A stretch of DNA of 41,564 nt from assembly GCA_029262895.1 (NCBI GenBank), contig JAJCYM010000061.1, positions 1-41,564 on the forward strand, given 5' to 3'. Source of the DNA: Roseivirga sp. (lineage in GTDB: Bacteria > Bacteroidota > Bacteroidia > Cytophagales > Cyclobacteriaceae). The notes under the pieces are model-generated. The model saw nothing but the letters and a program-made list of their open reading frames with translations, did not search any database and was not told the DNA's origin. Both the position numbers and the translations under genes were made by a program. Positions 1 through 9,327 of this stretch are shown in pieces. Position 1 is the stretch's first letter. Each line of letters begins with the position of its first letter.

Positions 1-1026
1 AGGACTAAGTTCTGCAGGTGAGTTGTTCAACTCAAAAGCACCACCGAAAGCCTCAACTTTCACTTGATTATTGTCGGGATCTCGTCCTATTATATTGGCG
101 TCTATCAGTGTTCCGGCTTCTACACATATATCATCTGGGATAAGCAACTCAGGACGCTCATTATCACAATCCTCAACGATAATTTGCATATCACGGGTGA
201 CATATCCCAGCAATACCCGCCTATTCAGGAGCTCCGAAAAACGCCATTCTTCTACAAAAAATGCCGCATTGTATTCTCCGGCCCTTTCAGGTGCGTCCCA
301 TACAAAATCTCCAGTAATGGAATCAATTTCGAATAGAGCAGGGCTCGCACCATTTTCTCTTGTGTTGGAAATAGTAGGATCGTTGAGGGCAAGATAATTG
401 TCCACATCGAAATCACGACCCTGTAAAGGGGTGGCAAGTCGATAGGCCAGACTGTCACCGTCAGGGTCAAATGCCCCTGGGTTGTGAATGAATCTGGAGC
501 CAACACATGCCCTGTCAATTGGAGGGGTAGTTAAAACCGGTGTACCATTATCCAAACCGGGAGCAATTCTGAGGATGGTTTCTATATGGAAAGGAGCCTG
601 GTCAGAAGCACCACCATTGATGTTAAGGATATTGTCGTTTCTGTTTTGTTCGGTATAGCTAATGCAGTATACCCCTGGAGCATCAAAGCTAACAATGAAC
701 TCCATGATCGTTTTTCTGACTTGATTGCCAATTGGCTCCTCTTCAAATCTTTCATCCACATCCTTACTTTCAAGAAAGCCCCTGGGATCATTGGTTTGGG
801 TTCCGTCAAAGACAGTGCCCTGTCCAAAATCTACTATACCACCTTCACCAGCCTCAATACGGGATTCGGTATCCGTATAAATAACAATCGTAAATCGATA
901 TCTGAATGTCGTTTGTGAAATCCTGACAGCGGTAATTTCACCTGCCCGAATATGAGTGGCCCACATTTCAATTGTGGCAACAAACAAGAATAAGAGGATA
1001 AAACTTAACTTCCTTTTGAGATGCAT
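1..1026 (-). CDS. T9SS-type secreted surface protein, N-terminal part (3' end outside window)
   Basis: An open frame of 342 codons runs from an ATG at 1026 to the left edge without a stop, so only the N-terminal part is present. It begins MHLKRKLSF, then a hydrophobic stretch, a likely signal peptide cleaved near WATHIRAGEI. The 'ATHIRAGEIT' start of the mature chain is typical of large Bacteroidota secreted proteins that carry Ig/cadherin-like repeats and end in a type IX secretion (type B, gliding-motility-associated) sorting domain. That C-terminal domain is not in the window, so export by T9SS is inferred. The visible mature part has beta-rich text with phrases such as FDPDGDSLAYRL and GRDPDNNQV, which resemble calcium-binding cadherin-like repeats. 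It is divergent from sdhC. Adhesion or motility is possible but cannot be shown here. Confidence 0.75.
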   Translation of the reverse strand, partial: MHLKRKLSFILLFLFVATIEMWATHIRAGEITAVRISQTTFRYRFTIVIYTDTESRIEAGEGGIVDFGQGTVFDGTQTNDPRGFLESKDVDERFEEEPIGNQVRKTIMEFIVSFDAPGVYCISYTEQNRNDNILNINGGASDQAPFHIETILRIAPGLDNGTPVLTTPPIDRACVGSRFIHNPGAFDPDGDSLAYRLATPLQGRDFDVDNYLALNDPTISNTRENGASPALFEIDSITGDFVWDAPERAGEYNAAFFVEEWRFSELLNRRVLLGYVTRDMQIIVEDCDNERPELLIPDDICVEAGTLIDANIIGRDPDNNQVKVEAFGGAFELNNSPAELSP

Positions 1027-1346
1027 TAAAACCTAAATTTTCTCTAATAACGCAAATAGCAAAATTTATTTACTCTTTGGCAAATATAATTGAACAAGTG
1101 TCTGGTATGAAACAAGTTCTTGTAATGTACACCCAGCAGCACACTTGTACCTACTCGTAGGTCTAAAATTTCTCTCTGTCTTGCTCGAAGATAACGCATT
1201 ACTTCTAACAAAATTTCATGGGTTGAAGGAAAGAGCAAAATTTTACTGACCAATGTACGGTGAAGTACATTCAATTCGCTAAGTGATTTGATTGCTGGGA
1301 ATTCGGAAGTAACTTTGCACACCTTAAATTAAACCTCCATTTATAC
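1027..1346. other. Intergenic region between the surface-protein gene and sdhC
   Basis: This 320-base AT-rich stretch separates divergent genes. I see no ORF of substance in it. It holds the sdh promoter (1287-1317), a palindrome AATGTAC-N6-GTACATT at 1252-1271, an additional AATGTAC at 1124-1130, and a short inverted repeat ACCTAC-TC-GTAGGT at 1149-1162. No convincing promoter for the minus-strand gene was found. Confidence 0.6.
1287..1317 (+). promoter_or_regulatory. Bacteroidota-type promoter of sdhCAB
   Basis: TTTG at 1287-1290 and TAACTTTG at 1310-1317 are separated by 19 bases. This fits the known Bacteroidota primary-sigma consensus (-33 TTTG, -7 TAnnTTTG). Transcription would start near 1323, about 25 bases before the sdhC ATG. 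The palindrome AATGTAC-N6-GTACATT lies just upstream at 1252-1271 and could be an activator or repressor site. Confidence 0.75.
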
Positions 1347-2024
1347 ATGAGTTGGTTCAAAGAAACCTTTGGCAGTTCTATCGGTAGAAAATTTGCAATG
1401 GCACTGTCAGCCCTGTTTTTAATCATCTTCTTACTGCAACATCTGATTATCAATTTAACCTCGGTGTTTAGTGAAGAAACCTTCAATAGCCTTTCACATT
1501 TTATGGGCACCAATCCGGTAGTTCAATTTGCATTGCAACCGGTGCTGATTATTGGTGTGATCTTTCACTTTGTCATGGGTTTTATCCTTGAAATCCGGAA
1601 CAAGAATGCCAGAGAAGTAAAATATGCTAAGAATGAAGGTGGAGCCAATTCATCCTGGATGTCCAGGAATATGATTTGGAGTGGCCTTTTCATCCTTTTC
1701 TTTCTGGGATTCCACTTTGCAGACTTTTGGATTCCAGAGATCATTCATAAATACATAGAGGTTCATCCGGACGACCCTAATCGTTATTATGCTGAAACTG
1801 TGCATATGTTTGAGAATCCTATCAGAGTTGGAATTTATACGCTTTCTTTTGTCTTCCTGGCTTTGCATTTGAAACACGGATTTCAATCCGCTTTTCAATC
1901 AATGGGAGCCCGTCACAGCAAGTATACCCCAATGATCAAAAAGATTGGTGATGCTTACTCAATCGTAGTCCCGGCTCTATACATATTTATCGCTGTCTAT
2001 CACCATTTCACCCAAGCCATTTAG
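1347..2024 (+). CDS. sdhC: Succinate dehydrogenase/fumarate reductase cytochrome b subunit
   Basis: This 225-residue integral membrane protein anchors the SdhAB dimer and passes electrons between succinate and (mena)quinone. It has about five hydrophobic helices and conserved-looking histidines in or near them (H32 in LLQHLIIN, then [15 protein letters not shown] and LALHLKHGF), the candidate ligands of two b hemes. The length and single-gene anchor match the type-B (Wolinella FrdC-like) cytochrome b558 family used by Bacteroidota, in place of separate SdhC and SdhD. It is the first gene of a three-gene operon and lies 4 bases before sdhA. The ATG at 1347 follows the promoter by a plausible leader. 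Whether the enzyme runs as dehydrogenase or fumarate reductase in vivo cannot be told from sequence. Confidence 0.95.
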   Translation: MSWFKETFGSSIGRKFAMALSALFLIIFLLQHLIINLTSVFSEETFNSLSHFMGTNPVVQFALQPVLIIGVIFHFVMGFILEIRNKNAREVKYAKNEGGANSSWMSRNMIWSGLFILFFLGFHFADFWIPEIIHKYIEVHPDDPNRYYAETVHMFENPIRVGIYTLSFVFLALHLKHGFQSAFQSMGARHSKYTPMIKKIGDAYSIVVPALYIFIAVYHHFTQAI

Positions 2025-2028
2025 TTCT

Positions 2029-4038
2029 ATGTCAGTTTTAGACTCAAAAATCCCTGAAGGTCCGATTAAGGATAAATGGACCAATCATAAGAATAACATT
2101 AAACTTGTTAATCCTGCAAACAAACGTCAGATAGATGTAATTGTGGTGGGCACTGGGCTGGCAGGTGGTTCAGCCTGTGCTACATTGGCTGAGCTCGGTT
2201 ATAATGTAAAGGCATTCTGCTATCAGGATTCTCCAAGAAGGGCGCACTCTATCGCGGCTCAGGGAGGTATTAACGCAGCCAAGAACTACCAGGGTGATGG
2301 AGATTCTACTTATCGGCTTTTTTATGACACCGTGAAAGGTGGTGATTATAGATCAAGAGAGGCCAACGTGTATAGACTGGCAGAAGTTTCCACAAATATC
2401 ATTGATCAATGCGTTGCACAAGGCGTGCCTTTTGCCAGAGATTATGGTGGACTCCTCGATAATCGATCTTTTGGTGGTGTGCAGGTATCACGTACTTTCT
2501 ATGCCAAAGGACAGACAGGCCAGCAATTGCTACTTGGCTGTTATTCGGCCATGTCTCGCCAAATCGGAAAAGGGAAGATTAAGATGTATAACCGTCATGA
2601 GATGGTTGATATTGTAAAAATTGATGGTAAGGCCAGAGGTATTATAGCAAGAAATCTGATCACCGGAGAAATTGAAAGGCATTCGGCCCATGCAGTGGTG
2701 ATTGCCTCGGGTGGATATGGAAATGTCTTTTTCCTTTCCACCAATGCAATGGGCTCCAATGTTTCTGCAAGCTGGAAGATCCACAAGAAGGGCGCTTTTT
2801 TTGCAAACCCTTGTTTTACACAAATTCACCCGACCTGCATTCCACAACATGGAGATCAGCAGTCTAAGCTTACTTTGATGTCTGAGTCATTAAGGAATGA
2901 TGGAAGAATCTGGGTTCCTGCAAAAAAGGAAGATGCAGAGGCCATAAGAGCGGGTAAGCTAAAGCCTACGGATATCGCTGAAGCAGACAGGGATTATTAC
3001 TTAGAAAGAAGATATCCTTCCTTCGGTAACCTTGTTCCGAGAGATGTGGCTTCAAGAGCGGCCAAGGAACGTTCTGATGCTGGATATGGCGTAGGAACAA
3101 ATGAGAGTGGAGAAGCGGTGTATCTGGATTTTTCTTCTGCCATCATGCGCTATGGTCAGGAGCAAGCCAATATTCATGGCGTATATGATGCAAATGATGC
3201 CAAAATCAGAGAATTAGGAGAGGCAGTAGTGGAGGAGAAGTATGGTAACCTCTTTCAGATGTATGAAAAAATCACAGCTGACAATCCGTACAAAACTCCA
3301 ATGAAGATTTATCCGGCTGTTCACTATACTATGGGTGGTGTCTGGGTAGATTACAACTTGATGACCACGATTGAGGGTTGCTATGCCATTGGCGAGGCAA
3401 ATTTCTCAGATCATGGTGCAAACAGGCTCGGTGCCTCAGCATTGATGCAGGGGCTGGCTGACGGCTATTTTGTACTGCCCTACACTATTGGAGATTACCT
3501 GGCAGATGACATTAGAACGGGAGCGATCCCAACAGACTCACCTGAGTTTGATGAAGCCGAAAAAGCGGTGAAAGATCAGATTGATTTCTTTATAAACAAT
3601 AAAGGCAGTAAGTCTGTTGACCACTTCCACAAAAGGCTCGGTAAGGTAATGTGGAATAAAGTGGGGATGGCAAGAAACGCCACAGGACTGAAAGAAGCGA
3701 TTGAAGAAATAAAGCAGATTAGAGCTGAGTTTTGGAAAGATGTGAAAGTACCTGGAACAGCAGACAGCATGAACCCTGAATTGGAAAAGGCAGGCAGGGT
3801 AGCTGATTTTCTGGAGTTGGGAGAATTGTTCGCAAGAGATGCACTGTTGAGGGAGGAATCTTGTGGGGGCCATTTTAGGGAAGAGCATAGCACAGCGGAA
3901 GGTGAGGCGTTAAGAGATGATATCAATTTCACTTATGCCGCTGCCTGGGAGTTTAAAGGAGAGCCCTCGGAAGCCGAGGTACACAAAGAGGGATTGACCT
4001 ATGAAAACATAGAACTCAAAACCCGCTCTTATAAATAA
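2029..4038 (+). CDS. sdhA: Succinate dehydrogenase/fumarate reductase flavoprotein subunit
   Basis: This 669-residue catalytic subunit oxidises succinate to fumarate (or the reverse) at a covalently bound FAD on the cytoplasmic face. An FAD-binding glycine motif GTGLAGG lies at residues 41-47. [11 protein letters not shown] follows, with H73 as the probable covalent FAD ligand. Further on are the substrate-site segments HPTCIP and LVPRDVASR, and [15 protein letters not shown] near the end of the FAD domain. The C-terminal helical domain is complete, ending [10 protein letters not shown]...TRSYK. Length and motifs match the type-B flavoproteins of Bacteroidota. It is co-transcribed with sdhC (4-base gap) and sdhB (27-base gap). 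Confidence 0.97.
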   Translation: MSVLDSKIPEGPIKDKWTNHKNNIKLVNPANKRQIDVIVVGTGLAGGSACATLAELGYNVKAFCYQDSPRRAHSIAAQGGINAAKNYQGDGDSTYRLFYDTVKGGDYRSREANVYRLAEVSTNIIDQCVAQGVPFARDYGGLLDNRSFGGVQVSRTFYAKGQTGQQLLLGCYSAMSRQIGKGKIKMYNRHEMVDIVKIDGKARGIIARNLITGEIERHSAHAVVIASGGYGNVFFLSTNAMGSNVSASWKIHKKGAFFANPCFTQIHPTCIPQHGDQQSKLTLMSESLRNDGRIWVPAKKEDAEAIRAGKLKPTDIAEADRDYYLERRYPSFGNLVPRDVASRAAKERSDAGYGVGTNESGEAVYLDFSSAIMRYGQEQANIHGVYDANDAKIRELGEAVVEEKYGNLFQMYEKITADNPYKTPMKIYPAVHYTMGGVWVDYNLMTTIEGCYAIGEANFSDHGANRLGASALMQGLADGYFVLPYTIGDYLADDIRTGAIPTDSPEFDEAEKAVKDQIDFFINNKGSKSVDHFHKRLGKVMWNKVGMARNATGLKEAIEEIKQIRAEFWKDVKVPGTADSMNPELEKAGRVADFLELGELFARDALLREESCGGHFREEHSTAEGEALRDDINFTYAAAWEFKGEPSEAEVHKEGLTYENIELKTRSYK

Positions 4039-4065
4039 TTAACTGAGGATTAAAGGATTTAGAAT

Positions 4066-4839
4066 ATGTCAACAGCAAACGGATTGAATCTTACACTAAA
4101 AGTTTGGAGACAAAAAAACAACAAAGACAAGGGGAAGCTGGAGTCTTATCAGGTGACTGATATTTCACCTGACAGTTCCTTTCTGGAAATGATGGACATC
4201 CTCAATGAGCAATTGATTGATGAAGGTCAAGACCCAGTGGCTTTTGATCATGATTGCCGTGAAGGAATTTGTGGTACATGCTCTATGTATATCAATGGTG
4301 AAGCTCATGGACCTGGTAGAGGCATTACAACCTGCCAACTGCACATGCGCGAGTTTAAAAATGGAGACACCATTTACATAGAACCATGGAGAGCCAAGGC
4401 ATTTCCAGTGCTTAAAGATTTGGTTGTGGATAGAAGTGGGTTTGACCGGATTATGGCTGCAGGAGGATTTATCAGCGTGAACACCTCAGGTAATACACAA
4501 GATGCAAACAATATACCTATACCTAAACTGGAGGCAGACAAGGCCTTTGATGCTGCTACCTGTATTGGCTGTGGTGCCTGTGTAGCTTCATGTAAGAATG
4601 CTTCTGCGATGCTGTTTGTTTCAGCCAAAGTGTCTCAGTTTGCCTTGTTACCTCAAGGAAGACCGGAAGCTGCGGAGCGTGTGCAAAACATGGTGAAACA
4701 AATGGACGAAGAAGGTTTTGGTAACTGTTCAAACACTGGAGCCTGTGAAGTCGAATGTCCAAAAGGCATTAGCCTTGAAAACATTGCTCGAATGAATAGA
4801 GAGTATTTGAGTGCCAGCTTTAAGGCTGAAGAGGCTTAA
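4066..4839 (+). CDS. sdhB: Succinate dehydrogenase/fumarate reductase iron-sulfur subunit
   Basis: This 257-residue protein carries electrons from the FAD in SdhA to the heme b anchor. All three iron-sulfur cluster motifs are visible. The [2Fe-2S] plant-ferredoxin motif is at C64, C69 and C72 (CREGICGTC), with a later Cys in GITTCQLH. The [4Fe-4S] motif is [11 protein letters not shown]. The [3Fe-4S] motif is [15 protein letters not shown]. Last gene of the sdhCAB operon, followed 24 bases after its stop by a clear terminator. Nothing is truncated or missing. Confidence 0.97.
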   Translation: MSTANGLNLTLKVWRQKNNKDKGKLESYQVTDISPDSSFLEMMDILNEQLIDEGQDPVAFDHDCREGICGTCSMYINGEAHGPGRGITTCQLHMREFKNGDTIYIEPWRAKAFPVLKDLVVDRSGFDRIMAAGGFISVNTSGNTQDANNIPIPKLEADKAFDAATCIGCGACVASCKNASAMLFVSAKVSQFALLPQGRPEAAERVQNMVKQMDEEGFGNCSNTGACEVECPKGISLENIARMNREYLSASFKAEEA

Positions 4840-4863
4840 AATAAATTAACCTCAAGAACTTGG

Positions 4864-4892
4864 GCCCTGACGATACTGTCAGGGCTTTTTTT
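4864..4892 (+). terminator. Rho-independent terminator of sdhCAB
   Basis: An 8-bp perfect stem GCCCTGAC (4864-4871) / GTCAGGGC (4878-4885) with a 6-base loop is followed by seven T (4886-4892). It closes the sdh operon and separates it from the sigma-factor gene. Confidence 0.93.
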
Positions 4893-4973
4893 ATGACCGA
4901 ACTTCTCATAAAAATGAACTATCGCAAAACTCAAGCGTCTCTAGTGGCGAAGATTGAATAATTTATTCCTTCA

Positions 4974-5537
4974 ATGAGTAAAGTCCAACAGCCTGACAAG
5001 ACCGCAGACCTGAAGTTGCATTTTTTAGTGCTTCGATGTCAAGTGGGTGATGAGGGCGCTTTTCGGGAGCTTCATGAAACTTTCAGCTCAAAGACCCTAC
5101 GCTATTTGAAGGGAATGGCTGAGGCAGTGGAGGCAGAAGATATCAATCAGGAAGTCTGGTTGAATGTTTATAAGAGAATTTCTGCTCTTTCGAATCCTTT
5201 GGGCTTTAGAATGTGGCTTTTCCAGATGGCTCGAAATAAGCTGATGGATCATTTCAGGATTATGAAAAGGGTAAAAGAATTTCAGGAACTCTTTCATGTC
5301 GATTTGATAGAGGAAAGTATTCCGACAGAATCCCAAGAGATATTGCCCAATGAAAACCTGAAAAAACTGGAGGAAAATCTAGAAAAGATTTCTCCAAAGC
5401 ATAGAGAGGTGTTGACTCTAAATTTTTTAGAGGGTATGGACTACGAAGAGATTGCCTTGATTACCGGGAGCACTTTGGGAACTATAAAGTCACGAATTCA
5501 TAATGCAAAAGTGAAACTCAAATATCTGATAACATAA
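4974..5537 (+). CDS. ECF-family RNA polymerase sigma-70 factor
   Basis: This 187-residue protein has only the two domains of an extracytoplasmic-function sigma factor. Region 2 lies about residues 30-95 (EDINQEVWLNVYKRI, then the -10 recognition stretch FRMWLFQMARNKLMDHFR). Region 4 lies about 130-185 (LEKISPKHREVLTLNFLEG then a helix-turn-helix YEEIALITGSTLGTIKSRIHNAKVKLK). It should direct RNA polymerase to a small regulon. A two-helix membrane protein begins 11 bases later and a secreted Asp-box protein follows directly, so the three are probably one operon. No classical anti-sigma factor with a zinc-binding motif is seen. The membrane protein is the only local candidate to control it. Confidence 0.9.
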   Translation: MSKVQQPDKTADLKLHFLVLRCQVGDEGAFRELHETFSSKTLRYLKGMAEAVEAEDINQEVWLNVYKRISALSNPLGFRMWLFQMARNKLMDHFRIMKRVKEFQELFHVDLIEESIPTESQEILPNENLKKLEENLEKISPKHREVLTLNFLEGMDYEEIALITGSTLGTIKSRIHNAKVKLKYLIT

Positions 5538-5548
5538 AATAAAAAGCT

Positions 5549-5917
5549 ATGACAAACATGAATGAAAGAACAGATGATGCCGTATGGCAAATGATTGAAA
5601 AGGAGAAGAAGAAGGACCTTTTTATCAAACGGATTAGCAAAATCGCCTGGGCAGTAACACTCATTATGCTTGGTGTTTTACTCATTTTTTGGGGAATGGA
5701 ATTAAGTAGAACGCTAGGGCTCTATAAAGCTGGTGCAGTATCATATGCTACTGTCACGGCCGTAATGTATACCATGGTCAGGGTGATAGGTATTTTCGCC
5801 TTTATCATCGCTATCATTAGCACCATTGGAGTGTTTATAAGGATACGCACAACCAGCTTAATGGAGATTCAGCAACGACTCGCAAATCTTGAACAAATGA
5901 TCATCAATAAGCCCTGA
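5549..5917 (+). CDS. Small two-helix membrane protein linked to ECF sigma factor
   Basis: This 122-residue protein is not from a family I can name. It has a charged N-terminal segment (DDAVWQMIEKEKKKDLFIKRI), a first membrane helix at about residues 32-51, a second at about 74-97, and a C-terminal amphipathic stretch (SLMEIQQRLANLEQMI) likely to form a short coiled coil. It sits between the sigma factor (11 bases upstream) and a secreted propeller protein (3 bases downstream). By position it could be a membrane-bound regulator of the sigma factor, but it lacks a recognisable anti-sigma domain, so this is inference only. Confidence 0.75.
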   Translation: MTNMNERTDDAVWQMIEKEKKKDLFIKRISKIAWAVTLIMLGVLLIFWGMELSRTLGLYKAGAVSYATVTAVMYTMVRVIGIFAFIIAIISTIGVFIRIRTTSLMEIQQRLANLEQMIINKP

Positions 5918-5920
5918 TTG

Positions 5921-7249
5921 ATGAAAGTTTTGAAAATGAGGCAGATTCAAAAAAGGGTCAAGTGGATTGCCTGTCTGATCGGGCTAATGCTTCCCATTTG
6001 GAAGGGATATGCTCAAGAATATTTCCAGAGCCAGCTAACTCTAGGTCAGAACATTCAGGTAAGTAAAGCCAATATAAATTTCCCTCATGTTGAGCCTAGT
6101 TTGGTGGTTGATCCTAACAATCCTTTGAGATTAATTACTGCCTCCATGATGTATACAGCTTCGGGCCAGCCAGATCAGATTGTTTCATATTACTCTGAAG
6201 ACGGAGGTGAAACATGGCAGTCAAGTAGTTTTCAAAGTACCGAAATACATGGTGTTGATCCCTGGCTCGCGTATGATAATTCGGGAGTTGCTTACTTAAC
6301 TTACCTACCCGGTGTTGTTCATAAGTCGATGGATCATGGCAAGACATGGTCGAAAGGTGTCAAACTCAAAGGGACTAAAAACCCATATGACTTTATTAAA
6401 ATTTCTTCGTCAGAGAATTACCTGTATGTCACGGCATCACAGAATTTACGGACGAAGGCAGGTGATCGTCTAGGACCAATTTCTGTTGTCAGAGTATCCA
6501 AGGACTTAAGGGAGATTGAAGATCCAGTGCAAATATTACCGGGCAATATTAATTATCAGGTAGGTGCTCCAATAAACATTCACGATAGCGATAGTTTGGC
6601 AGTCCCTTTTTATGAATTGTCAGACTCGGATGATAACCTGCTTGAACAGAACAGAATTTGGATCAGTATGACGAATAACAAGGCCAAGAGTTTTTTAACT
6701 CCAAAAATGACGGGCTTCGAAGGTGCGGATCCAGTGCTCTTGGCGGATAAGACAGATCCACGCAAGCTTCATTTATTTTGGCAGGCGAGGGTGGATAAGA
6801 GCTGGTATATTCATTCAAGCTATTCTGAAGATTATGGTGTGCATTGGAGTGAGCCAATTAAAGTTGAAGACATAAATAGGAATCCGGGCTCTGCTGGGAT
6901 ACTTGCCACCGTAGCAATGAGTCAAAACGGAGTGATCGGGCTGATATGGCCGAATCACAAGACTGATAGTTCCAATAAGGCCTATGGTGTTTATTTTACA
7001 TATTCGCTTGATCAAGGGAAAACCTGGTCTGAATCGAGTTTGATCTCAGACAAGATTAGCCATCCAAATACCAAAGGCAATGAAATTACTATTAAGAATA
7101 CTGATCGATTTGTTTCAAATAGATTCAGGCAGGGAGGAGATTATTACGGTTTGGTTTCATTAGAGAATAATGTTTTCCGTGCGGTTTGGAGCGATAATAA
7201 AACGGGGACTTATCAGCTTTGGACAGCCAAGATTGAAATCAAACCTTGA
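5921..7249 (+). CDS. Secreted Asp-box (sialidase-like) beta-propeller protein
   Basis: This 442-residue protein starts with a signal peptide (about residues 1-29, ending KGYAQ). Four Asp-box motifs (S-x-D-x-G-x-x-W) are visible at residues 91-99 (YSEDGGETW), 135-143 (KSMDHGKTW), 301-309 (YSEDYGVHW) and 361-369 (YSLDQGKTW), which is typical of a six-bladed sialidase/BNR-repeat fold. The sialidase catalytic set (arginine triad with FRIP) is not obvious, so a glycosidase role is not supported. It may simply bind glycans or other polymers. The ATG at 5921 is preferred over a TTG three bases earlier. It lies directly behind the sigma-factor and membrane-protein genes and may belong to the same transcript. 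Confidence 0.8.
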   Translation: MKVLKMRQIQKRVKWIACLIGLMLPIWKGYAQEYFQSQLTLGQNIQVSKANINFPHVEPSLVVDPNNPLRLITASMMYTASGQPDQIVSYYSEDGGETWQSSSFQSTEIHGVDPWLAYDNSGVAYLTYLPGVVHKSMDHGKTWSKGVKLKGTKNPYDFIKISSSENYLYVTASQNLRTKAGDRLGPISVVRVSKDLREIEDPVQILPGNINYQVGAPINIHDSDSLAVPFYELSDSDDNLLEQNRIWISMTNNKAKSFLTPKMTGFEGADPVLLADKTDPRKLHLFWQARVDKSWYIHSSYSEDYGVHWSEPIKVEDINRNPGSAGILATVAMSQNGVIGLIWPNHKTDSSNKAYGVYFTYSLDQGKTWSESSLISDKISHPNTKGNEITIKNTDRFVSNRFRQGGDYYGLVSLENNVFRAVWSDNKTGTYQLWTAKIEIKP

Positions 7250-7298
7250 AAGAATGAGCGCGGTAAGAGGTTTTATTAAGAAAATTTCAAATATCGAG

Positions 7299-7559
7299 CT
7301 ATGCCTGGCATTCATCAATCGCCTTTTCCAATATTCCCATCACCTTATCCTTGTTCATTCCAACAAGAGATGCCGGAAAACCAACCTCCAGATTGGTGAT
7401 TTCAAGAGTTTGGGCTTCTGCTGAAAATGAGTAATCCAGAGAGATGCCGTTTTTGGAGAGATAACCTGAATTACCCTCCAAGGTAATGCCCTGTGCCTGA
7501 AGTTTTGATTTAAGACAATCAAATGCCGAAACTGAAACGTTATCGAATGTCCTATTCAT
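7299..7559 (-). CDS. Small conserved hypothetical protein downstream of DUF4494 gene
   Basis: This 86-residue soluble protein has no family that I recognise. It starts MNRTFDNVSVSAFDCL and has alternating hydrophobic strands (GISLDYSFSAEAQTLEITNLEVGF) followed by a C-terminal helix (KDKVMGILEKAIDE). The ATG at 7559 overlaps the last 8 bases of the upstream DUF4494 gene, which implies translational coupling. A TTG at 7568 in the same frame is less likely. The function is unknown. Confidence 0.7.
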   Translation of the reverse strand: MNRTFDNVSVSAFDCLKSKLQAQGITLEGNSGYLSKNGISLDYSFSAEAQTLEITNLEVGFPASLVGMNKDKVMGILEKAIDECQA

Positions 7560-8043
7560 CCTCTTCAATTTCCGAAACCGGAGTCAGGTTATCAGGAATT
7601 TTTTCCTCACCCGGCTCTTTCACATGCTTGAATACCTCCAAAATGGGTGATTCTTTTACTTCCGGCACTACAAAAGTGACCAGCATGTTATTCAGGCTTT
7701 CGTGAATTCGCTCATAGGCCTCTTTTACATGATGTGCGTTGATCAACATGATATTGTTGATTTTCTTCTCCTTGCCGCTATCCGCATCCACGGTTACATA
7801 GGAGACTTTGCAGCTGTAAAAAGTATCCGCATCCGGATATTCAAACACGTCAACCACCCTGCTTTTGGCAATGCTGGTTACCATAAATTCACCCATTATA
7901 CGCTGGCCAATCTCTTCATAAATTTTGGCTTCAGCCTCGGTAAATGACAGGGCGTCTACCAGATAAGCCTCGGTCACGTTCTTCACATAACCTTGTTCAT
8001 CTTCTTTTTGATATTTGACTTTACAGGAAAACCAGATTTGCAT
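7552..8043 (-). CDS. DUF4494 family protein
   Basis: This 163-residue protein opens with MQIWFSCKVKYQKEDEQG and has the DUF4494 signature 'VTEAYLVDALSFTEAEAKIYEE', two similar beta-rich halves (FSCKVKY near the start and FYSCKVSY in the middle) and an acidic C-terminal tail. DUF4494 is a family of unknown function common in Bacteroidota chromosomes. The gene overlaps its downstream partner by 8 bases and diverges from the RNA methyltransferase. No signal peptide or membrane helix is seen, so a cytoplasmic location is expected. Confidence 0.85.
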   Translation of the reverse strand: MQIWFSCKVKYQKEDEQGYVKNVTEAYLVDALSFTEAEAKIYEEIGQRIMGEFMVTSIAKSRVVDVFEYPDADTFYSCKVSYVTVDADSGKEKKINNIMLINAHHVKEAYERIHESLNNMLVTFVVPEVKESPILEVFKHVKEPGEEKIPDNLTPVSEIEEDE

Positions 8044-8156
8044 AATTTCTTATTTGGGTTGCGAAGATAAGGGCTAGGTTTCGGATTTTCATAGCCAGAA
8101 AGAAAAGCCTTGAAAATATTTTCTAATCCCTCTTGATTTTGCTACTTCACGTTTCT

Positions 8157-9326
8157 ATGAGTGCCGTTTTTCCTTATCCAAGCCAGATCGTAATCACCTG
8201 TTTTCCCAAACAAAGTCCGTGGCTTGCCAAGGAAGTTGAAGAACTTGGATTTACTGTGGAAAGTCAGAGTGTCTCGGAAGTGGAGTTCAAAGGTTTTATG
8301 GATGATTGCCTTCGGCTTAACATGTATCTTAGAACTGCGGGAAGGGTGCTTTTTCAGCTCAGCAGGTTCAGGGCCAATAATGCCGATGAGCTTTACAAGA
8401 AAATCATTGAGATACCCTGGGAAAAGTACCTGAAGAAAGATGGCTATTTTTCAGTGACCTCTTGGGTAAGAAACGACAGTATCAATGACGATCGCTTCGC
8501 CAATGTGAGGATCAAAGACGCGATTGTGGATCGTATGAATAAAAAGAACGGCATGAGACCTGATTCAGGGCCATTGCGCGACCATACGGTCATTCACCTT
8601 TATTGGAAAGATGACAAAGTGAGACTGTACTTTGATACCTCCGGCAACACCATCTCCAAACACGGATATCGCAAAATTCCCTTTAAGGCACCTATGATCG
8701 AGTCACTGGCATCATCAGCCATTCTGGCTTCAGGCTGGGATATGGCCAGCTCATTCGTAAACCCAATGTGCGGTTCAGGAACCCTGGCGATTGAGGCTGC
8801 CTTGATGGCCACAAAATCCGCCCCGGGTCTGATTCGGAATAACTATGGGTTTATGCACATCAATGGTTATGATGAATCATCATGGAAGGGTTTTAAGCGA
8901 TTGGCGGGTCTACAAAAGAAGGTGGACCTGGATTTCAAGATCATTGCCTCCGATATGAGTAATGAGGCCTTAAGGGCGGCCAGGGAGAATGCAAAATTAG
9001 CTGGAGTAGAGCATTTGATAGAATTTGTGAAATGTGACTTCAGAGAAACCCCTATACCTAAAGAAAATGGTGTAATCATGCTGAATCCCGAATACGGAGA
9101 AAGACTTGGGGCGGACAAAGACCTTGAATTGATTTATGCCGAGATAGGTGATTTCTTTAAGAAGCACTGTCAAGGATATATGGGCTATGTATTTACCGGT
9201 AACCTGGACCTGGCCAAGAAGGTTGGACTTAGAGCTTCGAGGCGTGTCGAGTTTTTCAATGCCCGAATTGATTCCAGACTTTTAGAATACCAATTGTATC
9301 AGGGCTCTCAGAAACACAAGAGTTGA
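8157..9326 (+). CDS. Class I SAM-dependent RNA (guanine-N2) methyltransferase with THUMP domain
   Basis: This 389-residue protein has the layout of the RlmL/TrmN (Trm14) group that methylates guanine-N2 in rRNA or tRNA. An N-terminal THUMP-like RNA-binding region covers about residues 1-150, followed by a Rossmann methyltransferase domain. The SAM-binding loop is visible as NPMCGSGTLAIEAALM (from N202). Motif IV reads NPEYGERLG (N310-P311-E312-Y313), whereas the usual catalytic motif is NPPYGER. This P-to-E change may be a family trait in Bacteroidota. The ATG at 8157 is preferred to an in-frame TTG at 8133. The target base cannot be predicted with certainty. The next gene starts 1 base after the stop. 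Confidence 0.85.
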   Translation: MSAVFPYPSQIVITCFPKQSPWLAKEVEELGFTVESQSVSEVEFKGFMDDCLRLNMYLRTAGRVLFQLSRFRANNADELYKKIIEIPWEKYLKKDGYFSVTSWVRNDSINDDRFANVRIKDAIVDRMNKKNGMRPDSGPLRDHTVIHLYWKDDKVRLYFDTSGNTISKHGYRKIPFKAPMIESLASSAILASGWDMASSFVNPMCGSGTLAIEAALMATKSAPGLIRNNYGFMHINGYDESSWKGFKRLAGLQKKVDLDFKIIASDMSNEALRAARENAKLAGVEHLIEFVKCDFRETPIPKENGVIMLNPEYGERLGADKDLELIYAEIGDFFKKHCQGYMGYVFTGNLDLAKKVGLRASRRVEFFNARIDSRLLEYQLYQGSQKHKS

Positions 9327-9327
9327 G

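Noticed and set aside
71-918. Plus-strand frames at the left edge (about 90-110 codons each)
   Set aside because: The minus strand carries one continuous signal-peptide-bearing frame across 1-1026, which explains the region.
3538-3932. Overlapping antisense open frames within sdhA
   Set aside because: They lie wholly inside a well-conserved gene and read as mirror frames without family similarity.
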